Assembly (NCBI RefSeq): GCF_000827125.1
Contig: NZ_CP010311.1
Location: 1,178,001-1,242,000, forward strand
DNA length: 64,000 nt
Source: Geoalkalibacter subterraneus
GTDB taxonomy: Bacteria; Desulfobacterota; Desulfuromonadia; Desulfuromonadales; Geoalkalibacteraceae
Reading direction: 5' to 3'
In this document: positions 15,352 through 24,733 of the stretch, one piece after another
Position numbering within the stretch: position 1 is the first letter of the stretch
Layout: the number at the start of each line of letters is the position of its first letter
Translations under genes and position numbers: made by a program
The notes under the pieces: generated by a model
Databases searched by the model: none
Seen by the model: the letters and a program-made list of their open reading frames with translations, nothing else
What the model was told of the DNA's origin: nothing

Positions 15352-15812
15352 TGGTGCGAAATCTTCTCTCATGGCTCTGTTTTCTGCTGGTCGTCGCTCT
15401 ACTGGTGGGCTGCGCCGAACCGCGAGTGCGCATGGGGTTGTCATCCACGGCCAATCTCAACCTCAATGATTTTGATGAACCTCTGCCGGTGGTGGTGCGT
15501 ATCTACCAGCTCAATGACGACGCAGATTTTCAGTCGGCGGAATTCATGGACCTGTGGAAGGACGACCTCAAGGCCCTCGGCAACTCCTTGCTGACCCGCG
15601 ACGAGGTGGTGATGAACCCTGCTGCGCAGATGACGCTGGAATATCCCCGCCACGAGCAGACCAGGTTCGTTGCAGTGATGGGCGTGTTTCGTGAACCGGG
15701 AGAGAGCAGCTGGCGGGATATCCGCTCACTCTCTGAAGGTTATTTTGCACGCCGCTTCGGCGGAAAGATTGTCGTTCACCTCAAAGGCAGTGCCCTGGAA
15801 ATGGTCGATTAA
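15351..15812 (+). CDS. tssJ: T6SS outer-membrane lipoprotein TssJ
   Basis: The 153-residue protein has a lipoprotein signal peptide with lipobox LVGC (Cys21) and the TssJ transthyretin-like fold. Recognisable pieces are LNLNDFDEPLPVVVRIYQL, a loop with FMDLWKDD, and a C-terminal VVHLKGSALEM. TssJ anchors the TssJLM membrane complex to the outer membrane by binding the TssM C terminus. It is followed directly by tssK. Confidence 0.9.
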   Translation: MVRNLLSWLCFLLVVALLVGCAEPRVRMGLSSTANLNLNDFDEPLPVVVRIYQLNDDADFQSAEFMDLWKDDLKALGNSLLTRDEVVMNPAAQMTLEYPRHEQTRFVAVMGVFREPGESSWRDIRSLSEGYFARRFGGKIVVHLKGSALEMVD

Positions 15813-15813
15813 A

Positions 15814-17157
15814 ATGGGAATGAACGGTCTGCGAAAAATTATCTGGACTGAAGGGATGTTCCTTGGCCCACAGCATTTTCAGCAGTGGGACCGTTACCAG
15901 GAGCAGGTTCAGGGGCTCTTCACCCGCACCCTCAACCCTCTGGCCTGGGGGTTGCTCGATCTGCGGATTGATCACCGGTCCCTGGAAAACGGCCACCTGC
16001 GTATTGAGAATTGTCTGGCCCTGTTCCCCGACGGGCAGTTGGTTGCCTATGACGCTGCTGTCGATCCTCCTTTAGGCTGCGAACTGGAGGGGCGCGGCGG
16101 CGACAGTGTGGATGTCTATCTGGGGCTGCCGGCAAACCGCTGTGTCGAGGGGATTTCCGGCTATCCCCAAAGGCGGCTCCTGAGCGGCTGGCAGGCGGAA
16201 TATCTTGAAATTGCCGATGAGTACGACACCGAACGCGGCCGCGAAGTGCTGATGGCGCGCCCCAATCTGGTGCTTTTGCGTGCTGACCAACCCCGCGATG
16301 CCTTTGCCGCGCTGCCGGTTGCGCGGGTCCGCAGCCAGGGGGATGGCAGCTTCAGCCTGGTACGGGAATTTATCCCTCCTGTTGCGAGCATCAAAGCTTC
16401 ACCCCGCCTGGAATCTCTGCTGAGTGGGATGGTGGAGATCATCGCTGCCCGCATGCGCATGCTGAATGACCGCAAAAATGCCTGTGGAGGCGGTGCAGGC
16501 GAGTTCGTTCAGAGTGATCCTCTCAATTTTCACCTGCTGCAGGTTCTCTCCGGTGCCTGGGGTTCGCTCAAACATTTTCAGCATCACCCCGAACTGCACC
16601 CTGAAATTCTTTATCGGCACCTGAGCGCTCTTGCAGGAAGCCTGCTGGCTTTTGCGAAAGGGGATGCCGACGAGATCCCACGCTATCGTCATGAGGCTCT
16701 GGATCAGGTTTTCCCTCCGCTGGCGCAACTGCTGGAACAGCTGATGGAGGTGCAGACCCGCCAGCGCAGTGTGGAGATGGTCCTTGAACGTGAAAACGAC
16801 TGCCTGTGGCGGGTTGAGGGCCTCGCCCCCGAGCAGCTGCGGGGAGCGTCCTTTTTTCTTGAAGTGGATCATGCCGCCGACAGCCCCGACTGGATCACAG
16901 ACTTTACCCGCCAGGTGAAAGTCGGAGCGCGCAGCAGCATAGAACAGATGGTGGCTTCGGCGCTGCCGGGTGTGCGCCTGGTCCACACCCAGCGTCCGCC
17001 GGCGCGCATGTCGGTGCGCAGCGGCTGCGAATATTTCCGCCTGGAGGCGCGCGGCGATGCCTGGAAACGGATGGTGGAGGAGGGGACGATCGCCGTGTTC
17101 GTCTCTCACCCTTTTGCCCAGGCGTCGCTGGCCCTGGCCAGGGTACAGGAGTCTTAA
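15814..17157 (+). CDS. tssK: T6SS baseplate protein TssK
   Basis: The 447-residue protein starts at ATG 15814, one base after the tssJ stop. The opening WTEGMFLGPQHFQQWDRY is the TssK hallmark, and the length is typical. TssK trimers connect the baseplate (TssEFG-VgrG) to the TssLM membrane complex. An in-frame ATG at 15691 lies inside tssJ and is not used. Confidence 0.95.
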   Translation: MGMNGLRKIIWTEGMFLGPQHFQQWDRYQEQVQGLFTRTLNPLAWGLLDLRIDHRSLENGHLRIENCLALFPDGQLVAYDAAVDPPLGCELEGRGGDSVDVYLGLPANRCVEGISGYPQRRLLSGWQAEYLEIADEYDTERGREVLMARPNLVLLRADQPRDAFAALPVARVRSQGDGSFSLVREFIPPVASIKASPRLESLLSGMVEIIAARMRMLNDRKNACGGGAGEFVQSDPLNFHLLQVLSGAWGSLKHFQHHPELHPEILYRHLSALAGSLLAFAKGDADEIPRYRHEALDQVFPPLAQLLEQLMEVQTRQRSVEMVLERENDCLWRVEGLAPEQLRGASFFLEVDHAADSPDWITDFTRQVKVGARSSIEQMVASALPGVRLVHTQRPPARMSVRSGCEYFRLEARGDAWKRMVEEGTIAVFVSHPFAQASLALARVQES

Positions 17158-17160
17158 GAG

Positions 17161-17919
17161 ATGGAGTCTCAGGTCAGAACCGGCGAGGTTAATCCTCTCC
17201 TTGAGTGCAGTCAGACGCTTTTCAGCCTGGTGGCGCCGTTGCGCGGCAGCGATGACGGCAAGCAGCCGGATGAAGGTTTTCGCGACCGAATCATGGCCGG
17301 TTTCGATCAGATGGAGCGCATGGCTTTTGAACGCCAGATCGGCATGGTCATCCTCAAGGACGCAAAATACGCCCTGGCCGCGTTTGTCGACGAGGCGGTG
17401 ATGTGCAGTCGTTGGCCGGGGCGCACCGCATGGATGAGCCGCCCCCTGCAACTCGAAATGTTCGGCGACCATGTGGCCGGCGAGGGTTTTTTCGAGCGCC
17501 TGGCGCAGCTTCGTCAGGGGGGCGAGGCCAATCTCGACCTCATTGAGCTGTATTACATCTGTCTGCAACTGGGGTTTGAAGGGATCTACAAGGTGCGGGG
17601 TCTGGAACAGCTCATGGCGCTGCAGGTCGACTTGCGCAGTCAGATCGAAGGATATCGCGGCGTGGTCGATCCACGTCTTTCGCCGGCGGGTGTTCCCCGG
17701 GACGGGTTTTTCAACCGGGTTCGGCGTGAAGTGCCTTACTGGGTGGTCACGGTGACAACGGTGGCGGTGATTTTTTTCGGATATGTGGGCTACGCCTACA
17801 CCATCAATCGGATGGCGACTCACAGCGTCGTTGAGATGGAGGCCGAAGGCCGCATCATCAACCAGCTGGCGATGAACCAGCGGCGGGCTCCTGTCACGCC
17901 GGAGGAGGTCGAACCGTGA
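17161..17919 (+). CDS. tssL: T6SS inner-membrane protein TssL (DotU family)
   Basis: The 252-residue protein has a cytoplasmic DotU helical domain (LVAPLRGSDDG, the phrase AKYALAAFVDEAVM, ELYYICLQLGFEG) and one C-terminal membrane helix near residues 195-215. It has no peptidoglycan-binding OmpA extension, so cell-wall anchoring must come from another protein or be absent. It overlaps tssM by four bases (GTGA). Confidence 0.94.
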   Translation: MESQVRTGEVNPLLECSQTLFSLVAPLRGSDDGKQPDEGFRDRIMAGFDQMERMAFERQIGMVILKDAKYALAAFVDEAVMCSRWPGRTAWMSRPLQLEMFGDHVAGEGFFERLAQLRQGGEANLDLIELYYICLQLGFEGIYKVRGLEQLMALQVDLRSQIEGYRGVVDPRLSPAGVPRDGFFNRVRREVPYWVVTVTTVAVIFFGYVGYAYTINRMATHSVVEMEAEGRIINQLAMNQRRAPVTPEEVEP

Positions 17920-20900
17920 AAAGCTTTCTGCTGCTGTTGCAGGGTTATCTGCTAGGGCGCACCGGCAGCCGGGTCATCGGTATCCTGCTGCTTTTCTCCC
18001 TTATCTGGTGGGCTGGGCCCTATATCGGACTTGAGGGAGAAAACCTGCGTATCGGGATTATTCTGGTCATCATTCTCCTGTTGCTGCTGGCGTGGGGAGT
18101 GCGGCTGCTTCTGTTGCGTCGCCGCGCCGGCCGTTTTCATGCTGAACTGCAGTCCAGCAGCGGTGCGGGTGATGACGACCGCCGGCTTGAGATCGAGGAG
18201 CTGCAGAAAAAGATCGATGAGGCGGTCGCCACGCTCAAATCTTCGGAGCTGGGCGTGAATCATCGCGGCAGCGCGGCTCTTTACGCCTTGCCCTGGTTCA
18301 TGATCATCGGGCCGTCGGCGGCCGGCAAGACCACCCTGCTACGCCACTCGGGACTGCACTTTCCTTATGCCGATAAGGGCGATATCGATATCCGCGGTTT
18401 CGGCGGCACCCGCAACTGCGACTGGTGGTTCTCCAATGAAGCGGTTTTGCTGGACACGGCCGGGCGCTACACGACCGAGCCTGCCGACAACAGGGAATGG
18501 AAGGCGTTTCTCGGCCTGCTTCGCAAGCATCGCCGCCGCATGCCGGTCAACGGAGTGCTGGTGGCTATCAGCCTTGAGGATCTGCTCACCGGCGATGAGG
18601 ACGCCATCGCGCAGCACGTCAAGATCATCCGCGACCGACTCGACGAGTTGACCACCGGTCTGGGGTGCCTGGTTCCCGTTTATCTGGTGGTGACCAAGTG
18701 CGATCTGCTGCACGGCTTCGTTTCTTTCTTCGAAGATCTCGGGGAACACGACCGCAATCAGGTCTGGGGTGCATGGCTGGGGGAGCAGAACGACCCGGAG
18801 ACCCTGGTTGCTGACTTTGAAAAACATCTTGATGATCTCTATGAGCGCCTGTGCTCCATGCGTCTGCGCAAGCTTTCCATGCAGCGCCGCTTTTCCGCCA
18901 AGGCGCAGATTCATGAATTCCCAGCCGAGTTCAAAGAAGCTGCGGCACGTTTCGGCGAGTTCACGCGCCTGCTGTTCAAGTCCAATCCCTACCAGGAAAC
19001 CCCGCGTTTCTGTGGCGTCTACCTGACCAGCGCGACCCAGGAAGGCACTCCCCTGCAGCGTATTCTCGGCAACATGCGGCAGGCTTTCGGTTATGTCGAG
19101 GATGGATCGTCGGCCAAACCTGAAATCGTGCGCAGCTACTTCGTCAAAAAAGTATTCCAGGACATCATTTTTGCCAATGCGCAGGCAGGGGTGAAGACCC
19201 GGCGGCGTGAGATTGCGGCGCGGCTTCTCAAATCGAGCTGGATCGCGGCATCGCTGGCGTTGATCGCCGGCAGCTTCATGGTGCTGAGCACTTCGCTGAC
19301 CAGCAACACGCTGCTGGTGAAGCGCGGTAGTGCTGCGGCGGAGCATGTGCGGACAGTATTGGCCGCCGCCGACCCACAACCGGAGCAGGTGCTTGGCTCT
19401 CTCGAGGAATTGTACTCTCATTATCGCAATCTGCAGGCGTATGAACACAAGCGCCCCTGGCATCTGGTGCTGGGAGTTTATGAGGGCGGGGCGCAGCTTG
19501 CCCCTACCCGCAGGATTCTGCTTGAAGGGCTGGAGCTGAGCTTTTTCCAGCCGGTCGCGCGGGCCCTCGAGTTTCGCCTGGAGAACCAGATTCGGCAGTG
19601 GGAAGCCCTGGACGAAAAAGGGCGAGAGAAGATGCGCGCGGGTTTTTACCGTGATCTGAAAACCTACCTTATGCTCACTGAGCCCGGGCGGTTGGACATT
19701 GAGGCGGTGAGCCCTCTGTTGTCTGAGCTCTGGCAGGAAGAGCTGATGCGCAGCCGGGTGCAGGATTCCGAAGATTCGTTATTTGCCGACCATCAAGCGC
19801 AGACTCTGGTCGGATTTTATCTCGATCATCTGAAGAAGGACTCACCGCCCTGGAGGGTTGCCGCCTGGACGGCGCGTGAGGGACTGGTGGAACAGGCCCG
19901 CGGGCAGCTGCGAACTCCGCCGGACGCACAGCGCCTCTATGCGCAGCTTGTCGACCGGGGATGGGATCAACTGTCGGAACTCACGCTGAAGGATCTGATC
20001 CGCGGCTACGATTTCGGCCTGTTGAGCAGTGATTTCATTCTGCCGGGCGTGTTTACCGAGAAGGGCTGGCGCGAATTTGTGCGTCCGGAGATCGACCAAG
20101 CTGTGGACGACGCCAGCCGTGGCGATTGGGTGATCGGAGCGCGCCCGGAACTTGAGGAAGAGGAATCGGGCGAGGCCGCCGGTTCCGTTGGTCATTATGA
20201 GGATGCTGAACTGGCGCAGCGGCTGGAGCGGGAGATCCGGCGGATCTATTTCGCCGACTACGCCGAAGCCTGGTTCGCCCTGTTGGATTCGGTGCGGGTT
20301 GCGCCATTTTCATCTGTGGATGATGCGGCACGAAAAATTCTCATCCTGTCACGCAGCGACGGGCCCATCGGCGAACTGATGCGCGTGGTTTCCGGCAATA
20401 TCAGTCCCCTGGACAGCCCCGCTGCGTCGGCGGCCGCGCTGGCGGAAAAAGCGGCGGATATGCCGGGCGATGCGCGCCATACGGTCGCCGAGTTGGAGGG
20501 GCCGTTGCGCGATCTGCGTAAATTCTGCGACCCGGCCGACAAGATGAGCGTCAGTCTGCTTGTCAACCAGTACCTGCTTGCCGTCTCCGCCATGCAGAGC
20601 GAGATCGAGGCCCTGGGGGCGGCCGCCGATGTGCCCCGCGAAGCAGGCGAGTATGCCGCCAATATTTTGACCGGCGGCGGCGCCCGTTGCGAGCTTTATA
20701 AGAGCTGGGTCTCCACCACCAGACTGCTGGGCGGCATAGAAGCTCGCACGCGGCGCGTGGCAGGCAACCTGCTGATGGCTCCGCTGCGCCATGCCTGGCA
20801 GGCGATTCTGGCGGAAACCCGCAAAGATCTGCAGAGAGCCTGGAAAAACAATGTTCACGCCGCTTATGGCCGCAAAGTCGAGGGACGTTTTCCTTTCGTC

Positions 20901-21539
20901 GCCGATGGGCAGGATGCCGCCCTGGTGGATGTGACCGATTTCTTCCGCCCTCAAGACGGTGTGCTCTGGTCATTCGTCAACCACAACCTGTCTCCCTTCC
21001 TCACACGCGAGCGTAACGGCTGGCGCCAGAAGACCTGGCTGGGGCAGGGGCCTGGCTTCAACCGTCATCTACTGCAGGGATTGGAGCAGGCGCGGCTGAT
21101 CAGTGACGGTCTTTTCCGGCGCGGCGGCGACGAGCCCGAGGTGCGCTTCCATCTCTACCCCATGCCGGTGCGCGGCTTGAGCGAAATGTTCCTGGAGTGC
21201 AACGGCGGTTCCTACCGTTATCGCAACGAACCCCAGGAGTGGCGCCAGTTTCATTGGCCGGGAGATATGCAGAGCCCCGGAGCGCGGGTGTACGGCATAA
21301 CCGGTTTGGGAACCGGACGGGCTGAGCTCGAATTCGACGGCGTCTGGGGGCTGTTTCACCTGCTGGAGAAAGCCCGGCTGACGGCGGAAAGCGGTACGCA
21401 GTATCTGAGCGTATGGGAGCTGAATGCCGATCACGGCATGCCGGTCGCGGTGCAGTTTAAAATCCGCGCCGACCGCGAGAACAATGTCTTCGAGCGCGGG
21501 CTGTTCTCAAAACTGCAGCTGCCTTACACCATCTTTTAA
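17916..21539 (+). CDS. tssM: T6SS inner-membrane protein TssM (IcmF family)
   Basis: The 1207-residue protein starts with GTG overlapping tssL. It has two N-terminal membrane helices, a cytoplasmic GTPase-like domain with Walker A GPSAAGKTT near residue 131, a third helix (about 445-465) and a long periplasmic part ending in the beta-rich TssJ-binding domain. These features and the length are normal for TssM. With TssJ and TssL it forms the trans-envelope channel. Confidence 0.95.
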   Translation: MKSFLLLLQGYLLGRTGSRVIGILLLFSLIWWAGPYIGLEGENLRIGIILVIILLLLLAWGVRLLLLRRRAGRFHAELQSSSGAGDDDRRLEIEELQKKIDEAVATLKSSELGVNHRGSAALYALPWFMIIGPSAAGKTTLLRHSGLHFPYADKGDIDIRGFGGTRNCDWWFSNEAVLLDTAGRYTTEPADNREWKAFLGLLRKHRRRMPVNGVLVAISLEDLLTGDEDAIAQHVKIIRDRLDELTTGLGCLVPVYLVVTKCDLLHGFVSFFEDLGEHDRNQVWGAWLGEQNDPETLVADFEKHLDDLYERLCSMRLRKLSMQRRFSAKAQIHEFPAEFKEAAARFGEFTRLLFKSNPYQETPRFCGVYLTSATQEGTPLQRILGNMRQAFGYVEDGSSAKPEIVRSYFVKKVFQDIIFANAQAGVKTRRREIAARLLKSSWIAASLALIAGSFMVLSTSLTSNTLLVKRGSAAAEHVRTVLAAADPQPEQVLGSLEELYSHYRNLQAYEHKRPWHLVLGVYEGGAQLAPTRRILLEGLELSFFQPVARALEFRLENQIRQWEALDEKGREKMRAGFYRDLKTYLMLTEPGRLDIEAVSPLLSELWQEELMRSRVQDSEDSLFADHQAQTLVGFYLDHLKKDSPPWRVAAWTAREGLVEQARGQLRTPPDAQRLYAQLVDRGWDQLSELTLKDLIRGYDFGLLSSDFILPGVFTEKGWREFVRPEIDQAVDDASRGDWVIGARPELEEEESGEAAGSVGHYEDAELAQRLEREIRRIYFADYAEAWFALLDSVRVAPFSSVDDAARKILILSRSDGPIGELMRVVSGNISPLDSPAASAAALAEKAADMPGDARHTVAELEGPLRDLRKFCDPADKMSVSLLVNQYLLAVSAMQSEIEALGAAADVPREAGEYAANILTGGGARCELYKSWVSTTRLLGGIEARTRRVAGNLLMAPLRHAWQAILAETRKDLQRAWKNNVHAAYGRKVEGRFPFVADGQDAALVDVTDFFRPQDGVLWSFVNHNLSPFLTRERNGWRQKTWLGQGPGFNRHLLQGLEQARLISDGLFRRGGDEPEVRFHLYPMPVRGLSEMFLECNGGSYRYRNEPQEWRQFHWPGDMQSPGARVYGITGLGTGRAELEFDGVWGLFHLLEKARLTAESGTQYLSVWELNADHGMPVAVQFKIRADRENNVFERGLFSKLQLPYTIF

Positions 21540-21550
21540 GAGTTTTCCGG

Positions 21551-22570
21551 ATGTTCGGACTTTTTACACGCAGCGCCAGAAATCCTGTCGCCCGCCGCGA
21601 CGTCGACCAGCACGGTTGTTTCGGCAAGATGCCGATTCATCCTGACTTTATCCGTCATGGCGTGCGGGCCAGGGAGGTCGTGGCTTTCGAGAATTGGGTG
21701 CAGGGGGGCGTCGGCCTGATCTCCCGCCACGGGCAGGGAGGAGAGCGCAACCCCCTGTCCGCTTTTCCGCGCCACCATCTGGTCATGACCGGCGGGGAGC
21801 AGGACCGGACCCTGGGCGCGACCCTGAGTGCCAGCCGAGACCGCAGCGGCCGTGCCTATCCTTTTGTCGTGTTCAGGCTGGCCGATGAGCCCCTGTTCCA
21901 CGAGATGCAGGCCGCTGCCCCGCTGGTTTTTGATGAATTCTACCAGTGCAGCAACGAAATTCTTGACGCGCCCTGGCGCCAGGAGCCGCTTGCTCTGCTG
22001 CTTGATCGCATCGACGGTATGGCCGCGCGCGATTACGGTCGGTCCCGCCGCCAGCTTCTTGAACGACAGATCGCCTTGCTCGGCGACATTTCCATGGGCC
22101 GCTTCTGGCAGGAAGCCTTCCCGGGACAGGCGCCTGCCCGGCAGGGGTTGTTCGAGGCTCTTTTCAGCGCGCTGCGCAGTGCGGCGCGCAGAGGGCCGGG
22201 ACGCATCACCTGGGGACTGCGCTTCCCGCTGGCAACCGGTGACCATGTACTGCCGACGGTGGTTTTCTGGGTGCAGATGGTGGAAGCGATTCTTGAAGAC
22301 CGTCACTGGCGGGCTCACTATTTCTGGCATGAGGGCAATGAGGGGGGACCGGGATCGCTGACCCTGTTTTTCCGGCCGCCGGCTCCCTCCCTGTTTCTGT
22401 GGCTGATGCCGGACACTGTTGACGATAGCGGGTTGTTCGATCTGAGGCGGGCCATGCACGAGCGCTCCGATGTGAGTTGTCCCCCGGAGCTTGCGCGCAT
22501 GTTGCGGGATGACGAGGTGTCCATGCTGGATCTTCTTTACCGCGCAGGCCGGCGGGAGGTGCTGCTGTGA
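21551..22570 (+). CDS. tagF: T6SS accessory protein TagF
   Basis: The 339-residue protein begins with the TagF/ImpM signature GCFGKMPIHPDFIRHG and has the later blocks LGATLSASRDRSGRAYPF and MGRFWQEAF. In Pseudomonas TagF represses the FHA-dependent (PpkA/PppA) activation pathway. No kinase or phosphatase gene is present in this locus. Length is above the roughly 230 residues of short TagF forms, with an extra C-terminal domain. It overlaps tssA by GTGA. Confidence 0.88.
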   Translation: MFGLFTRSARNPVARRDVDQHGCFGKMPIHPDFIRHGVRAREVVAFENWVQGGVGLISRHGQGGERNPLSAFPRHHLVMTGGEQDRTLGATLSASRDRSGRAYPFVVFRLADEPLFHEMQAAAPLVFDEFYQCSNEILDAPWRQEPLALLLDRIDGMAARDYGRSRRQLLERQIALLGDISMGRFWQEAFPGQAPARQGLFEALFSALRSAARRGPGRITWGLRFPLATGDHVLPTVVFWVQMVEAILEDRHWRAHYFWHEGNEGGPGSLTLFFRPPAPSLFLWLMPDTVDDSGLFDLRRAMHERSDVSCPPELARMLRDDEVSMLDLLYRAGRREVLL

Positions 22571-24135
22571 GCGCCCCGGCCGAAGCCGCCGCTCCGGCGC
22601 AACTGTCGCTGCTGGAGGCGTTCTGTGCTCCTTTGCCCGAAGGTGGTGAAGACCCGCGTTATCGGGATGAATTTCTGCTGGCCAAGCGGGAAATCGACAA
22701 GCTGCATAAAAACGATTACGACCTCATCCATGATCTCTGCTGCGCTCTGCTATCCCGGCAGGGCAAGGATCTCCGGGTTGCAGGCTTCCTGGTGATGGCC
22801 TCTCTGGGGCGTGACGGCCTGGTGGGGCTGATCGACGCAACCGAGGGTTACCGCCATCTGCTGGAGCATTTCTGGGACGACTGTCATCCCCGCAAGGAAA
22901 GTCTGCGGATCAGCGCCGTCAACTGGCTCAACGGCGCGCGCCTCGAGGCGATGGCGCGGGAGGCGGGACGCAAGGCATCTGCGGACCAGCGGGATCAACT
23001 TCGTCGTAAGGTGGATGAAATCAACCGCCTGCTGAGTTCCCGGCTGGGGGATGAGGCTCCACGCTGGCGATCGATGGACGACTGGCTCAAGACCGAGCCG
23101 CCTGCTGAACCCTCTCTGCCGGCAGCGGCGGGGGATGTTCAGAATATGCCCGCATCTTTCTCCAAAGGAGGAAAAGATGAAGCTGAGACTGAACCTGAAA
23201 CGAATTGCGCATTTTCCCGGCAGCAGGCTGACATCGGTTCGGAGCGTGAGGCCTTCGGCATGACGCGCGCCCTGAGCCGCTTTTATAACGAGCAGGGCAA
23301 CCGTCTTCAGGCTGCGGCATTCAACCGTGCCCTGCGCTGGGGAGGTTTGAACCTGCCGCCTCATGATCAAGGGCGGACCCGTGTTCCGGCCCCCCGCGAC
23401 AGTGCATTTGCCGCTCTCGAACATCAGTGCAGGACCGATGCTCCGGAAGCGTTGCTCGATCTGTGCGAATCCCTGTTTATGGAACCCGGCGGGCAGTTCT
23501 GGCTCGACCTGCAGTATCAGTGCAGCCGGGCCGCCGGGGCGGCAGGGTTGGAGGATCTGCAGCGATTCATCGACGGGCAGACCCGTTTGCTGCTCGAGCG
23601 CTTCTCCGAATTGGAATCGTTGAGTTTTGAGGACGGACGTCCTTTTGCCTCGCCCGCGACCCGCAGCTGGCTCGATGAACTGGGGAATACCCCTCCCGGG
23701 GAGACGAGCCAGCCCGAACCTGCGGCCCTGGATGGCTGGGACGCGCAATTGACGGAACTGGTAACAAAAGCCCGCAGTCTGGCGGTTGAAAAAAAGCTTT
23801 CCCAGGCGTTGAACCTGATCCGTACTCTGCCTGCGCCGAATAAAGCACGGCGTCTGCGCCTGCAGCTGGCACAGGCCGAGATCTGCCTGCAGGGCGGCCG
23901 GCCCGATGTGGCGCTGCCCCTGGCGCAACATCTGGAAGAGTTGTCCGCAAGCCTCCAGGTGGAGCATTGGGATCAGTCCCTGGCCCTTGAGATCTGGCGG
24001 ACCGCTCTTGAAACCTTTCAACAGTGCCTTCGCAGAGCCGCGCCCGAGGAGAAACCCCTGTTCAACGAACACATCCGCTGCCTGCGTGCCAGGATCTGCC
24101 GCGCCGATCCGGCAGTTGCGGTGAAATGGCTTTAA
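22567..24135 (+). CDS. tssA: T6SS cap/chaperone protein TssA
   Basis: The 522-residue protein starts with GTG overlapping tagF. The N-terminal ImpA domain (about residues 10-150, with WDDCHPRKESLRISAVNWL) is diagnostic. The C-terminal helical part resembles the VasJ-type extension. TssA coordinates baseplate docking and sheath polymerisation. It precedes the sheath genes tssBC by 72 bases. Confidence 0.88.
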   Translation: MSAPAEAAAPAQLSLLEAFCAPLPEGGEDPRYRDEFLLAKREIDKLHKNDYDLIHDLCCALLSRQGKDLRVAGFLVMASLGRDGLVGLIDATEGYRHLLEHFWDDCHPRKESLRISAVNWLNGARLEAMAREAGRKASADQRDQLRRKVDEINRLLSSRLGDEAPRWRSMDDWLKTEPPAEPSLPAAAGDVQNMPASFSKGGKDEAETEPETNCAFSRQQADIGSEREAFGMTRALSRFYNEQGNRLQAAAFNRALRWGGLNLPPHDQGRTRVPAPRDSAFAALEHQCRTDAPEALLDLCESLFMEPGGQFWLDLQYQCSRAAGAAGLEDLQRFIDGQTRLLLERFSELESLSFEDGRPFASPATRSWLDELGNTPPGETSQPEPAALDGWDAQLTELVTKARSLAVEKKLSQALNLIRTLPAPNKARRLRLQLAQAEICLQGGRPDVALPLAQHLEELSASLQVEHWDQSLALEIWRTALETFQQCLRRAAPEEKPLFNEHIRCLRARICRADPAVAVKWL

Positions 24136-24207
24136 AAAGACCATCCGGGACAGAACCTGCCCCGGATTGAACAGTGACGTAAATTCGTTCCCACAAAGGA
24201 GATCTGC

Positions 24208-24720
24208 ATGGCTGACAGTTTTCAGAAAGAAATTCCGAAGGCGCGCGTCAATATCGCCCTCGACGTCGAGACGGGGGGCAGCCGCAAAAAGATGGAACTG
24301 CCCCTGAAGATGCTGGTGGTGGGTGATTTCACCAACGGCAGGACCCAGGGCAAGGTGGCGGAGCGCGAACGGACCGAGATCAACCGGAATAACTTTGAAG
24401 CCGTGCTGCGCGACATGGCTCCCGAAGCGCGTTTTTCAGTGCCCAACGAGCTGGCCGGTGACGGCAGCGAGATTGGGGTGTCGCTCAAATTCGACTCCAT
24501 GAAAGCTTTTCATCCGGACCGGGTCGCCAATCAGATTCCCGAGATGCACAGCATGATGGCGATGCGCAACCTGCTCAAGGATCTGAAGGCCAATCTGCTG
24601 GACAATGCCGGCTTCCGCAAGGAGTTGGAAAAGATTGTCAAGGATCAGCCCGAGCTTGCCGAATTGACCGGGCAGTTGGAAAAAATTCTCCGACCGGTGC
24701 CCGTCACCGGCGGCGAGTAG
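24208..24720 (+). CDS. tssB: T6SS contractile sheath small subunit TssB
   Basis: The 170-residue protein has the TssB/VipA features: RVNIALDVETGG at the start, MLVVGDFTN, and FDSMKAFHPDRVANQIPE. It co-assembles with TssC into the contractile sheath. AAAGGAG precedes the start, and tssC follows after 13 bases. Confidence 0.96.
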   Translation: MADSFQKEIPKARVNIALDVETGGSRKKMELPLKMLVVGDFTNGRTQGKVAERERTEINRNNFEAVLRDMAPEARFSVPNELAGDGSEIGVSLKFDSMKAFHPDRVANQIPEMHSMMAMRNLLKDLKANLLDNAGFRKELEKIVKDQPELAELTGQLEKILRPVPVTGGE

Positions 24721-24733
24721 GAGGAACCCCGAT

